A stretch of 64,000 bases of DNA, from contig CM066925.1 of the NCBI GenBank assembly GCA_033964015.1, positions 3,857,199-3,921,198 of the forward strand, read 5' to 3'. The notes below the pieces were generated by a model that saw only the letters and a list, made by a program, of their open reading frames with translations, had not been told where the DNA came from and searched no databases. How positions within the stretch are numbered: position 1 is the first letter of the stretch; every line of letters begins with the position of its first letter. This document shows, piece after piece, positions 1 through 13,200 of the stretch. Position numbers and translations under genes: made by a program. The stretch is from Scolanthus callimorphus (lineage: Eukaryota > Cnidaria > Anthozoa > Actiniaria > Edwardsiidae).

Positions 1-167
1 GGGGTAGCGCAGGAAATTTTCGTAGGAACGCCGTTAATAAGAGCTACTTCGTGCCTCACCACAGGGTCGCCGTGTTCTGTAATGTTTGTCATCTTGGAAT
101 TTTCGCTGACACCATCCACGACACCATCTTTATCTCCGAGGTCGAGTTTGTTGACAACTGCTGACAT
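1..167 (-). CDS. First coding exon of an unidentified gene, cut by the window edge
   Basis: Reading leftwards from the ATG at 167-165, the frame stays open for 55 codons to the window start. The peptide begins MSAVVNKLDLGDKD and is acidic and polar at first. It later contains EVALINGVPTKIS. No signal peptide, membrane segment or family motif is visible. The ATG follows a non-coding AT-rich stretch. No other long frame competes here, so a short 5' coding exon or the start of a longer one is plausible. I do not recognise the protein. It is divergent from the coiled-coil gene that begins at 4291. It could be chance, since 55 open codons are not strong proof. Confidence 0.45.
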   Translation of the reverse strand, partial: MSAVVNKLDLGDKDGVVDGVSENSKMTNITEHGDPVVRHEVALINGVPTKISCAT

Positions 168-542
168 GCGCACTGGAGAACGATTAGTTTTCCTGATTTA
201 TTATTGATGACAGAATTTTTATTTGCGGATAAACTTATTTTGTAGAGTTCATTAAAGTTGGATATTGTGCCGTCTTTGGTGTTCGCGCGGTCGCCTCTTA
301 AAATTTGATCTATGGTTCGTCTTTTTGAGCGCTGATTTACGGCCTGTGCCTGACAATGACAATCAATTTACTCATTTGTTGTTATGGTTGTTTATTCCTT
401 TCTTTTCGTGTGTGTTTTTAGCTTGTTTTTGTTGATAATTTTAAAATTACCAGGCAATCAACCTGACTTACAAGCTATCATTGGTTTTAATTACAACAGT
501 GTAATTCTATTGTCATGTCAACACTCGAATTCCATGAATTTT

Positions 543-915
543 CCCCGGGGGGGGGACTCCCAATATTTTAGACGGGGGTGCTCGTCGGGAAAATTGATTT
601 TAACCCTAAGGGATAGCAAAATGGGTGTGGCAAACAGAAAATTTACCCCTAAAAGAGAGCAAATTTGGCGTGGCGACCGCCGAATTTACCCCTAAAAGAT
701 AGCAAATTTTAGGGTTTTCAACCAAGTTTCCTTTGTAAATATCGGTTCTGGTGTCAGTACCAATATATTTCTGGGCAAGGATTGGTCTGAGACTCCCCTA
801 AGGGATAGGGCTGATTTTAAACACCCCTAAGAGATAGCACGTCTGTCAATTTTATACCCTAAGGGATAGGACGAGCACCCCCGTCTGAAAATATGGGGAG
901 TCCCCCCCCCCGGGG
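543..915. mobile_element. MITE with G/C-run terminal inverted repeats (copy 1)
   Basis: The left end reads CCCC, a G run, then ACTCCCAATATTTTAGACGG. The right end is its inverse: GACGAGCACCCCCGTC, then AAAATATGGGGAGT, a C run and GGGG. The inverted repeats are about 40 bases. The interior repeats the phrase CCCTAAGGGATAG. The flanks share AATTTT on both sides, which may be a target-site duplication. A second copy lies at 13531-13956. There is no coding capacity, so it is a non-autonomous element. Confidence 0.75.
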
Positions 916-1483
916 AATTTTCTCATGTGAATACACGGGCGCGCGGAGATACGGAATTTGTCTTCGAGTGTTATCAAATGTTGATATCTCACGAGTGAGC
1001 GCAGCGAACGACTGAGATATAAAATTTGAACACGAGAAGATAAATTTCATATCTCCAAGCAACATGTAATATTCTGTTTATTATATTTTTTTGTGAAAAT
1101 CAGTTAGTTTGTTTGACGAATTCGCGGATATTGGCCATACTGCAGTGGCCGGAATCCGGCTGACTAAACGATTTAAGAAACTCATAATTGACGTCCAAAC
1201 AGTGACAGTATTTTATCGCCAAAAAACTATTATATTTCTGGGGATTAATTTTACTTATCTAGTTCTTGTGAAAAGATTGTTTGAGAAATATAATTCAGAG
1301 ACTCGAAGTGAAAAGAGTGTCACAACTTTTTCATAGCTCTCTAACCACAGGTGGCCAATAATGTGCTTGTAAATTAGTGCTTGTTTCATGTTTGTGGTGC
1401 CACTGAATTTGGGTCACCTGGTGCTCCGTAGCAAGGATTTACCCTAAATTTACCCTAAAATACCCAGAACAAAAAAAATCCAT

Positions 1484-3300
1484 CCCCTAAAAAAATACCT
1501 TATAAAACAAATGACTTCTACAAAATACCAACAATAAACCTTTTTGTTATTGTTTATTGTTTTTCATCTCAAAACAATAGACTAGACGAACTTTCGGAAA
1601 ATCGTACTTCATGAGGCATTTTTTAGTAAAAGCTGGCAACAAGTGCCATCTTATGCGAAATTTAACGCTGAATCCAAATTGTTTTGTTGCCAACGCAGAT
1701 TTTGCATTTTAAGAGGTGAAATGACGTCATGATTGACAGCTGTCACACAAACCTCTACAATGAATTTTTCGCCGATTTTTCTTTTCAAATTTTAACGGCC
1801 AGTGACATTCAAATGTATAAGTGGCAATGTGATATTCAAAAAATGTATCTATATTATGGGATAGGGTGATTGATGGGCGTAGAACGTCATCCAAAATGGC
1901 GGATCCAAGATGGCCGCCGTGCCGCCATTTTGGATATCTGTTGATTGTTTGAGGCCATCACGTTCAAAGGCTAAACTTAAAAAAAAAGACAACACTTAAA
2001 CGATTTCGCAATACATAAAAATTAGCAACTGACGATTATGGTGGAAAGAGAATAATATATAGGCAAATATATGATTGTTGTTAGTGAATTTAGGTAGGAA
2101 GCGCAATCCATAAAAAATTATAGCAACTTTAGTCGTCCCTACTGTAAAAGTTCTCACTATGACTATTGATTTCAAAGCATATCACTGAGTCAAATACATC
2201 TACGATTATTGTTTTAAATGCATGCAGAATATTCCTCTTACACACACAGGAATAATAATGATAAGAAAAAAGCAGGGATAAAGGGGGAAATCATTCTATG
2301 GCAATTTAGGCTTTGCTCCAGCCTTTTCCGATTTTTTTTTTATAGCCTGGTGGTAGCAACTTTGAACTTATAAGCAAAAGTAGCGAATGTAAGACTTTAA
2401 TTTGTCCTCGGAGTAGCTTTCCTCTCTATGCTTGAAAGCCCTTTCCTATTCCAACCCCTTTCTTGTCTGAGGTTTCCTTTTGAGGTTTTCTGCTGGTCCT
2501 GAGTTTTCCGCTGTTTTTCGATTAAGCCAAGGGGGCAGCAGATTGCATGATCTTTGTGAACGAACTTTTGATATAAGGACTTCAAAGGCACAGTTTTGTT
2601 GCCGGGACTAAGGATGATCATCGAAAAATGGTGATATCGTTTAGATCGTAAAATCAAGCGGCGGTGAATCTGATTCACCTTTTCATATTGATTTGCCTTT
2701 TAATGTATTTATTATGGCTTAATTCGACCAGCAGCGCTGCATTTCATACTGTGATACCTTGAATTCATTGTCAGGTATTTATTTCCATGTCTTGTTTGAC
2801 TACCAGACTGATAGTTTCTAAAAATCAAATTTGACGATACGGCGGCCATCTTGGATCCGCCATTTCAGAATATCACAGCAGCGTCATCGAATAATACAAC
2901 AATTTTTCGTATAGAACATTCTAAACTGTCCTGTTCAAGTTAAATATTCGTTCGAATTTTAAATATAACGACAAAACTATTTTAAGGGGTTCGCGAACAG
3001 CTGTCAATCATGATGACGTCATTTTCAGCCATTAAAATGCAAAATCAGGGATGGCAACAAGAAAATTCGGATTCAGCGTGAAAAATTACATAAGAAAACT
3101 CTTGTTGCCAGCTTTTACTAAAAAATGCCTCATGCGCCTTAAATATTGCAATTTTCTGATATTTCGTCTAGTCTACAAGCTTTTTTTTTTCATTTGCGTA
3201 CCCCTAAAAAATCTCATTTATTGTTTATTAGTGAAACCCACAATGTTTTTCGGATACCCCCTAAAAAATACCTGAGAGTCGATTTTGACCCCTAAAAAAT
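1484..3300. mobile_element. Long inverted-repeat element, about 1.8 kb
   Basis: The segment at about 1570-1760 reappears inverted at about 3000-3190. Shared phrases include AGACTAGACGAA, GCATTTTTTAGTAAAAGCTG and TGACGTCAT. An inner pair, the GGCGGATCCAAGATGGC type at 1898-1914, matches inverted sequence near 2840-2872. Outer CCCTAAAAAATAC phrases occur near both ends. No transposase frame is visible. It is probably a non-autonomous DNA transposon or a nest of two, and its exact ends are uncertain. Confidence 0.55.
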
Positions 3301-3306
3301 ACGATT

Positions 3307-4135
3307 ATGTATCAGTCAATTCCAGCGGTGACCATGCCCCCCCCCCCCCCCCCCGGGCTTTGGTCATTTCTTAAAATACAACTGAAAATTCCCCGCCCCC
3401 GGGCTAGCAAAAATGCAGAATACCCCACGGCGGGGAACACAAAAAGCGGAAAAATGCCCCACCCCCGGGACGAAAAAAAAGGTAACTCTGTGTGACAAAG
3501 CTTCACAACAAAAACTTCAACTCCATTTATACTGTCCGAGCATTTACAATTCGTTTTTAAATGTACTTTAGTTTTCTCGTCTTTGAACGAGTTCTCATTT
3601 CACTGAAAGTGAGACAAAATATAAATAAAGAACTGACATTCCTAGGCCATTCGCGGTTGTAGCCATTTAGCTGCATCTCTCAATGCGAAATTTACCTTTA
3701 TTCTATTTGCAGAGCAACTATTTCGCAGATGTTACTTGACTTTTTGCGAAATTGGAACTCTGTTTATAGTGTCAATTCATTTTTATGTTTTTCCACTGAG
3801 ACGAAATTGCGAAATCTGTTTCTTCTCTATAGAAGACGTTAACTGTGAAATGTGCAAATGTGTCAGCCTCCAAACGTGGTGTATACGGGCCATGCTCTGC
3901 ATTATATTTTATGTGGCGTTATTTTCTGTAACTGGGTTGTAGTTCGCAAAACCCGAGCTTGAGATGAAAAAAACAAAATTCCCCACCCCCCTCCCCGGGG
4001 AAAAACAATTCCCGACCCCGGGGCCAGCAAAATTTTCAAAATTCCCAACCCAGGGAAGGCACTGGTGTGCAAATGCCCCACGGTGTCCGGGGGGGGGGGG
4101 GGGGGAATGGTCACCGCTGGAATTGACTGATACAT
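3307..4135. mobile_element. MITE with C/G-run ends, 829 bp
   Basis: The left end ATGTATCAGTCAATTCCAGC continues GGTGACCATG and a long C run. The right end is the inverse: a long G run, AATGGTCACCGCTGG, AATTGACTGATACAT. The repeats are about 30 bases plus the homopolymer. Inside are CCCCGGGGCCAGCAAAA-type phrases near both ends. No gene is present. It ends 155 bases upstream of the coiled-coil gene's ATG. Confidence 0.75.
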
Positions 4136-4290
4136 TTAGTTAAAACATCACGCAGAAAACGGAAGAGGAAGCGTGATGCGCCAAAACCCAAACTCGTCGT
4201 CATAACAACAAGGCTCAGAATGTCAGCGGTTGTACATAACCACTGGTAACAGGACGCCATCTTTGTTGTCAACCCGAACTCTGGTCCAAC

Positions 4291-7200
4291 ATGTCAACAT
4301 TTGGGAGGCAAAAAGGCGCTCGGTCAGGTAAATTAATAGTAGCTATGAGCTGCATTTTAACTTAATCTTATTCCTTGACCTTGTGCTTGAATGTTTCTCT
4401 CAAAAGCCTCGCCGATTCGAAGCGCTTCGCCCGGTAATTTGAGGAGATCAGGAAGTTTCGGAAAATCAGGCCGTTCTATGGCCGCGTCCCTTGATGCTAC
4501 AAGATCAAGGTAAAGAAACTCAATTAATTTTATTGTTAACTTCACTAAAATGTGTCATCTTTTATCCAGCCTGTACTATGGTTACTAATCAATACAATTC
4601 AAGGCAGTTACTCAAATTGTGCGTTGGATATATATAAACTTTCACACCAGTAAGTTAAGCTTACTTTATTCTTGAAATGTACGTTTGATAAATTCCGAAG
4701 TTGCTATACACGCATTGGCTTATCGTCCGAGAATCATAAACAAAGCTAACCGCTAACACAAGTTTTCAGTGAAATTTATAGATGAAATTAGAATACCTAA
4801 ATAATTGGACAACATCTGGGATTTAGCATTCTTGCTAGAATCTCACGTGTGTGAAAGTTTACGCACGAATTACTGCCAACCGGTTTCACCAGCATGAAAT
4901 TAATGTTTTTTATTCACCTAAGTGTTAAGTTTATATAATCTTAGATTATAACAAAACCGTGAATGCCAATCAATTTCCCTGTAATGCCACTCTTCGTTGG
5001 AAGGTTTTCTTGTTTTTCATAATCATTCTCGACTAATGGAAGTGCACCGAAATTTAACGTTTTATACTTGTCTATAAATAACTATATTATTTTACATTGT
5101 TTTTTTTTTTTCCTGCAAGGAGGAAACCCATTTCTCCCATGTACAAACCAGAAATTATTGTATTCTGTACTCTAATGAGAGAGCTTTTTCATTCCAGTAA
5201 AAAGCATACTAGATCATCCACTGCTGATATGGGCAACATTGAAAACGAATACATCAGGAATCTTCAACAGCAGGTTTATTTCCTTGAGCTGGAGGCCAAC
5301 TATCTGTATCCTCTTTGATGCATTACAGACTATAAGGGGTCGGTGGCAAATGATAGGGTTGTCAATGGTAATGATGGTACAGTGGTCAGAGAAGCACCTG
5401 GTGAAAATATCTCTGAGTGTCTATACAATTTATGTCCATTATGATTGGTCCCTGCTTGAGGATGGTCGTACCTACACCCTGTGTTTTTTATGTCCCTCTA
5501 ATTCTGGTTAGTGTAGTGCATGCTTCCCACACAATACAACACTCTAACACTGATCTAAGCAGTCAAATGGTTTATTCATCTCTCACCTCTGTGACTTGGG
5601 ATCCATTCCTGACTTCCCTGGGCTGCTGGGTATTTTTTCTTTGTTTGATTGGGTCATTTTAGACCTTTGGTCCAGGGCTCGAAATTGCTCCTGTATCAGT
5701 CGCAAATGACCAGAATTTTCCTGCAACAAAAATATCAGCAAATTGATATTAACTAGTTTTTGTAAATATTTGGTAAGATGGAAATATTTTCCTGAAAAAA
5801 AAAATTTCTGAGTATGGATAATGTAAAAATAAAAATAAAGGAACCTGAATAAAAACTACCAACATGCTACCTTTAAAACTATGAATACCCAAGTGATGTT
5901 CTTTATTCAGTACAAAAACCAGCTAAAATTTTCCTGTGTTTGCATTTGTTTCGTTATAAAATGTCATTAGTTTTTGTGAACTGCCTTGCTGAAAATATGG
6001 GAGCCCCAGGGGGTACTCAGATATAAAAGTGATCGGGGGTCCGACATTTTTTTGGGGGTATGAAATTTGTAGTAAAAGTATTTTTTGGGGTTGAAAATTC
6101 TACCAGGGATTTTGGGGTGTTGAAAAATCAACGGGTATTTTTGGGGGCTTGAAACTTCTGACAGTCTAGTTGATTATCAAGATACTGCCTTAAGCAAAAT
6201 TTTACCGTGAAACAGGTGATGAAAAGCAAAGAAAAAGACAATAACTTTTTGTAACACGAGAAGCTTAAAAAGTTGGGTACTATTTTTTTGGGTATAAAAT
6301 TTTGGGAGCAGGTATTTTTTAACATATACATGCGAAAACTAACGACATAAGAGTCCAACGTTTCAGCGACATCTTACCGCCATTGTCAAGGGAAACTGAA
6401 TTAAATATGCAAGTTCAAGAGTATCTAAGAGTCCAGAGTCACTAATTTGCATAGATTAGACAAATACTTTGGGTATCAAATTTATGGTCAGGTATTTTTT
6501 GGGGTATCAAATTTGGAGCTCCGTCAGACACCTCCTCCCCCTCCCCCCCCCCCCCCCCCCCCCATCATTTTTATATCCGAGTACCGCCTGGGATGGGAGG
6601 CCTAGGTGTATAGCCCATGATTGTAAACTGAAATGTAAACTGTTAGGCCAAAGCTTGTTGACAACCGTGTTAGCTGCAACATCTTGAGTTACCAATTACT
6701 GCAGATATTATCCCCGCATGTTTTTTCACCAAAGTGCATGGATTATTATTATTAACTAAGAGAGTTTTTTTACTTATATCTTCCATTTTGTTCACATCTG
6801 TTCTCCCTTAACTTGTATTTCCAACACAGTCGTGATCAAACAAGAAAAGCTTCTGGTAAGTGAAACTAGATGTATAGGCCAAAACATATTCTTCTTTTTT
6901 TTGGCAGAATGAGTAATTACTTCAGGGGTGTTGACCATTGGTCATGAAACCTGGAATTTCCATTTAGGATGCCAATTATAGTACAATCAATTTTGGGGTG
7001 GACATAGTGGACATAGGTTCAGAATTTGTCCCGCCATTTTGTTTGGAACAAACTGATCGTGGTTTGTACCATTGGTTATACTCTCCAACTGGTTTCATGA
7101 CCAACTAAGGTACTGATCTGAACCAAAATGTGAATAAGGGAATGGTATAGCGCCATGTCACTTGGCATTTCATCCAAACCGGAATGTTTTGTACCAATGC

Positions 7201-10200
7201 CAGCGCCTGTGGTTTGATGCGGGATTTTCCTGAAATTATGCGCGATTTTTTCTGAAATTATGCGCTAAAAATACGAAATTATGCGCGATTGCGCAATATT
7301 TTTTTACAAGTGCCGTAACATATTTTGCTCTTTTCGCCTGTTTTGTTACGTGGATATAGCTGCTATTTAACTTTAACAACTTTTGTTTGTCTATAAAATG
7401 CTCTGTGATGAGTTCCAATCGCTTCGCTTTACTAACGTTATGATGCTACGTTTTCTTCCAAGGGAGACGTGTGTTTTCGCTTTTAATAAAGCTTATTACT
7501 TTCTTACAAAAAAACGTTACCAACTACCGGTAACTTCCGTTACACGGTAGTAAAGATTAGTAAGTCTGGTCTTCTTTCGTTAAACTTGTCTCAGACCAAG
7601 GCACACTTTTTTCATACCGCAGGGATCGTAGCAACGCACTCCTCTCCAACCATGAACTAAACGGTCACAAAAGCTATACGCATACTAACAGAGTTATCGT
7701 TACGATCTCTCATTATCACAAACATCGTTGCGCTTGTTTGCCGTCGTTCTGCGCGTAATTACCAAAATTAATCCTGATCGCGAGAGCGATCTGCACTATC
7801 GTCGGAGGTAGTGTAAGAGCTTTTATAAAACCGGAAACGTGCCACGTTATTGTCAGTGTTTTTTTGTTGTTATCGAGCTGTTGGTGTGCCTGGTATTTTT
7901 CGCGTTGTTGTTTGTGAAATGAAATTGCTACTGTAACAATAACAAAGATCCATGAAAAAGCGTAATGTCATGTGATCAATATGAACTGCATAAAGTCGAC
8001 CGTGTTTATCGTGGTTAGTGTTCTGTTCCGACTTATTTTACTTTGTAAGATATCCAAAGCGCAAACATGTTTGAAGGTGTTTGTGAGGTGTAATGGAGCA
8101 ACATTATTTCCACTAGGAACCAAAACTATTTTGCATTTTTGGAAACACCAGAGAGGTGGGGACCTTTATGATAAATTCTCTCCCTGGTGGGGTAATGTTT
8201 ACTGGAAAAACACAGTCTGATTCTTTGCTGTAGATTAACACATTATGTTACTGCTGCTAATGGTGCTGCATGTTGTTTCTTGCTCAGTTATTCCACCTCG
8301 TGTGACAGAGGAAGCAGATCGCATGATGAGGAAGCTAAAAGATCTTCAAGCCCAGTTAGATACTGCATCTGGTGAGCTCAGCCGTGGAGAGTCCAAAATT
8401 CTAATGCTGGAAGCAGAGAAAGATACTGCTATAAAACGGCTCCGAGATGCTGAAGGTATTGCATTACTAGCTCTTCTCACGTAAAACATGCCATAAAAAC
8501 TCAGTTTTTAATAGCTAAGTTTGAACGTTTCTTCAACAATTTTGTTGCCTAAAACCTTTGTTGTCAAGCCGAGTTCATGATGTTGTCAAGGAGTCAGCAC
8601 AAAAGAATGTTAAAATCCTTGACAACACCATAACTCACCTTGACAACGGGCTACAACGTGCTTTCGAGACACCAAAACCGTTAATTTAAACGTTGAAATA
8701 AACTACAAAACTTATCGACAAAACTATTGCCAGTCCACTCACAAGAAACACCCAGTTGACACAGATAGCAATATCAAATTATTACATACTATATAGTTAT
8801 ACAAGGCTGTCGAGTGGCATACTGCAGAAAATCCCACACGTCACTTGTATTTTTAGTATACACATGAGCCTTCAGGCGCCACAGACAATAGACCTCCTCA
8901 GCTTGGGCGTAATGTTTTCCCATTTCAGATCACGTGGCATTCCTACGAGTATTCTCTCTTTCTTTTTCTGCTACGCTCCGAAGGATATATGAATATGGAA
9001 TCATTCCAAACAAAGAGAGAATACTCATGGGAATGCCACGTGATCTGAAATGAGCAAAACAAACGGGCAAGCCGAGGAGGTCCATTAAAGGCAGCGTTTT
9101 ACGTAAATGCAGTGCATGATGGGAAGGTTGAGCGGAATACCGCTGAATACCGTACAAGTGCTATTCCTGCCTTCTGATTGGCTGTGTTTTCTGTGGCGTG
9201 GTATAAAAATACCATATATATTTTATTTCTCAGACGAGCATGATAAAAATACCATATATATATTTTATTTCTCAGACGAACATGCTGCAGAAAAACGTCA
9301 ACTTGTCAATGAGATTGTGTCACTTAAGAAGCTGCGTGACATGAGCGAGCGTGACAGCACACGCAAGCAGATGCAGGCCCAGCAATTCAAGGTGGAGGCA
9401 GAGAAGGGTATGACGTCCTTACAAGATGCAGAGAGGAGAATACACACGTATAGGGGAGAGGTAATAGACCCTCTAGTTACATATGACAGTGTCCCTTTTT
9501 ATCAGCATACCGGTATATGATGTTATTTCCCTTTTATTTGCGGGCGAAAAATAGGGCTGCAAATTTCATTTCTCGAAACTTAATGCTACTCTTCCCAGTA
9601 GACCGTTATGTCACCTTTCGATTTTTCAGCCAATTTGATCGCGTTGCCGTAAACTTTGACAGTTTGGCGAGACACATCTATTAGCTGTATTCACACTAGA
9701 GGACGGAAAAACTCGTCATGACGGGTTTTTCGTCGACGAGATTTCCGTCTGATATGAATCCGTCTCATCCCGGTTTCACACTAAGATTTCCCGTCAAAAA
9801 TCCGTCTCATCCCGGTTTCACACATGTCTTGTCTCTACACAGCTTGATCGCAAGTCAGAAGACTGCAACACTTTACGGATAGAATTAGAAGAAAAACGAG
9901 CAGAGTGTCTACGACTGAAAACACAGTTGCAAGAAATGGATGATCGTTACTTTGACTCTCAAGCCAAGACAAAAGAGCAATTGAGTCGGGAGCTAAGGGT
10001 GAGACCTTATTATACTATAGTCAGATCTACATTCATTACGTTATTCTGAGTGTAAAAAGATGGACTTGCTGTATGTCCATTCTTTCTTCTTATTTAGGAG
10101 GAAATTCGACAGTTAAGGTTACAGCTAAAGGAAAAAGAAGTCAATGCGGAACAGGATCGAAGCCTTAGAAATAAAGTAAGCAGTTGTTTTTTTTGTTTGT

Positions 10201-13200
10201 TAAAGAGCCCGTGTCACCCACTCTTTTGTTATTGTTTTCGTTTGATCACGTTCCAGCATCCGCTCGCCCGCCCTCTCCTCTTTCCTTTGTGCTTGCAACA
10301 CAGGACTCCGATCCGGGCGGCTGCGAGGAGACTACACACAGGCTGTTTGTTTGTTTTGTTGTTGTTTATAATCTTTTTAACGGGACAGTTGTTTGTTTCA
10401 AGATCCAAGATGACTGCACGGCACTGATAAAAGAAAATGCCGCATTAGCAGCACAAGTGATTGAGCTACAAAAACACATCGACATGGTAAGACTGGTTAA
10501 GCTCTGTTTTACACTAGCGACACGAGAGCGCGTTTCCTTAAACTTCTGTTCGCGGTGGTTGCTAAGCGCTGTTTAAATGCTTCATTTGCTGTACCTACCT
10601 TACTTTGATCACACGTTTTCATCCGTCTTGCAATGGGTCTTACTGCTCACAGTTCCATAAAATGCAGTTTTGCAGACTTCAGGAGATGTCGCCAGTTAGC
10701 TCAGTCAGACGCTTAACGCTTCCCCATCCCAATGTCGCAGCCAACAATAGCCTGCTAGCAGGCGTTTGTCAGTGTTTTAACGGCGAAAACACCTGGAGTT
10801 TGTTGTTCGAGGCGCCATCTTGGATTTCTGTACGCGCGGTCGACCTGGCACGAGTTTTAAAACGAGGACCGGTTGTGCCTAAATCCTACCCCCTAGCCGT
10901 ACGCCCGAACTTGTCCCGAAGTCGGAAGATTTCCGAATTTACCCGAACATCGGAAATCCAAGATGGCGGCTATTGGAAAGCAGAAACCCGCGAAAGGTAC
11001 AAAACGAACCGTTAGAGATCGTTTTAGGCCGCTACTGTAAAGATAAACGATAAAGGAGAGCAAGATGGAATTGTGCTGGCTCGTACAACACCACGAGGAT
11101 ATCAAATCTACTGATATTGGGGCTTTAATGTTGCTCAAACGGCTCGAAGCAAAACTTGCAAAAATAACACCCAAATACTGCATGAACTGCTGGTTGTATA
11201 AACTGTACGGCTGAGGATAGTGATTTCCTGACACTGTGTTATCGAGTTTTGTACTTCAATATTGCTGCAACTAGAAAAGATGAGAAAAATCCTCAAGATA
11301 ATTCGAGAGGCAAGTTTATGTACGGCTAGAGGGTAGGATTGTACGGCTAGGGGGTAGGATCCTACAGAAATCAACAGTTGTACGGCTAGAGGGTAGGATA
11401 TGTACAGCCAGGGGGTAGGATCCTACAGAAATCAACATTTGTACGGCTAGGGGGTAGGATATGTACGGCTAGGGGGAAGGATTCTACAGAAATCAACATT
11501 TGTACGGCTAGGGGGTAGGATATGTACAGCTAGGGGGTAGGATCCTACAGAAATCAACATTTGTACGGCTAGGGGGTAGGATATGTACGGCTAGGGGGTA
11601 GGATTCTACAGAAATCAACATTTGTACGGCTAGAGGGTAGGATATGTACGTCTAGGGGGTAGGATCCTACTGAAATCAACATTTGTATGGCTAGAGGGTA
11701 GGATCCCATGAAACGCGACATTTGTACGGCTAGAGGGTAGGATATGTATGGCTAGGGGTTAGAATCCTACAGAAATCAACATTTGTACGGCTAGAGGGTA
11801 GGATTTGTACAGCTAGGGGTAGGATCCTACAGAAATCAACATTTGTACTGCTAGAGGGTAGGATATGTACGGCTAGGGGGTAGGATCCTACAGAAATCAA
11901 TCTTTGTATGGCTAGAGGGTAGGATATGTATGGGTAGGGGGTAGGATCCTACAGAAATCAACATTTGTACTGCTATAGGGTAGGATATGTACGGCTAGGG
12001 GGTAGGATCCTACAGAAATCAACATTTGTATGGCTAGAGTGTAGGATATGTATGGCTAGAGGGTAGCAGGGGTTTCTATAGAAGGCGGCAACCAGCATGA
12101 ACTGCTGTCTTCTTCACTGCTTGCAACTTCACTGAAGCTTTTGAAAACCCCGTAAACTAATTTGCTCTCAAAACGCAGGAAACACCTTTTCTGCTACCGA
12201 AATTTCAAAATTTCCAAGGGGAGCAATTTCCCTTCCTTAGAAGGCTCAGGCCTTGGGCCTTAGTATGGGACCCCCAAATGCAGCCGCCTACTTACAAAGT
12301 GTAGTCTGCTACTTCAAAAAAAATGTATTAAAACCCCTTGGGTAGGATCCCAGAGAAATCAACATTTGAATGGCTTGTGAACAGCTAGGATATGTACGAC
12401 TAGAGGGCAGGAGCTTATTTACTGTTAGTGGATATGATCCCAGAGAACCACTTTATTTGCTCATGGTAGGATTATGTATTTACCTGTAGGGGGGAAGGAT
12501 CGTGTAGAACTCAACATTTGCAGGAACCCCCAAAACACCAGATTTGTACAGCTGGGGGAAAGGACCATTTTTTTATTAGTCTCTATAACACAGTCCATGG
12601 AGGCTTTTTCATATTACAGATGATGGGCAGGTCAAAAAAGAGCTGCACCTCCCCGCCCCGAACCTTAATGTGAAGCTCTCCATTTTGACAACCACCCTGG
12701 AATTCAAGAGGTCCTTTGCACTTAATTGACACAATTTTTATTTGTGTTAGTATGTTTATTATTATTATTAACAATCAAGTGTAAAATTGCAAAACTTAAT
12801 AAAATATATAAACAAAAAACAATCAAGTGCCGAAGGCGCCCACGTAGCTACATGCAGGAGGAAAAAAAAACAACACAAAGTGTATATGCATCAACCTGTT
12901 TTGTGGTGGACTTCCATCCATGTGTCCATCCACAGGCAACCCAAATGTCATCAAACGAGAAAAGGTTTATATCTTAGGAAGGAATGAACCTCAGACACTC
13001 AGACAGCCAAACTTGGGGAAAGTTGTCTAAGTAGCAAGGGGGTGCAACTGCATAGTCACGTGGTATGACATAATCGATGGCATCTTCAAACAAGGAAAGG
13101 CTTATATCCTAGGAAGGGGTGAACCTCAGACAACCAAACTTGGGCGAAAATATCTAAGTGGCAAGAGGGGTGCAACTGCCTAGTCATGTGGTATGACGTA

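Larger units (their letters stand above)
168..4290. other. Intergenic region filled with inverted-repeat elements
   Basis: No gene recognised. Bases 168-540 show nothing notable. 543-915 is a MITE, about 1484-3300 a long inverted repeat, and 3307-4135 a second MITE with C/G-run ends. The short open frames here are explained by these repeats. The last 155 bases before the ATG at 4291 should hold the 5' UTR and promoter of the coiled-coil gene; no clear TATA box is seen. Confidence 0.6.

Noticed and set aside
3307..3495. Proline-rich peptide MYQSIPAVTMPPPP, and its twin at 4135 on the minus strand
   Set aside because: Both come from the terminal inverted repeats and C runs of one MITE.
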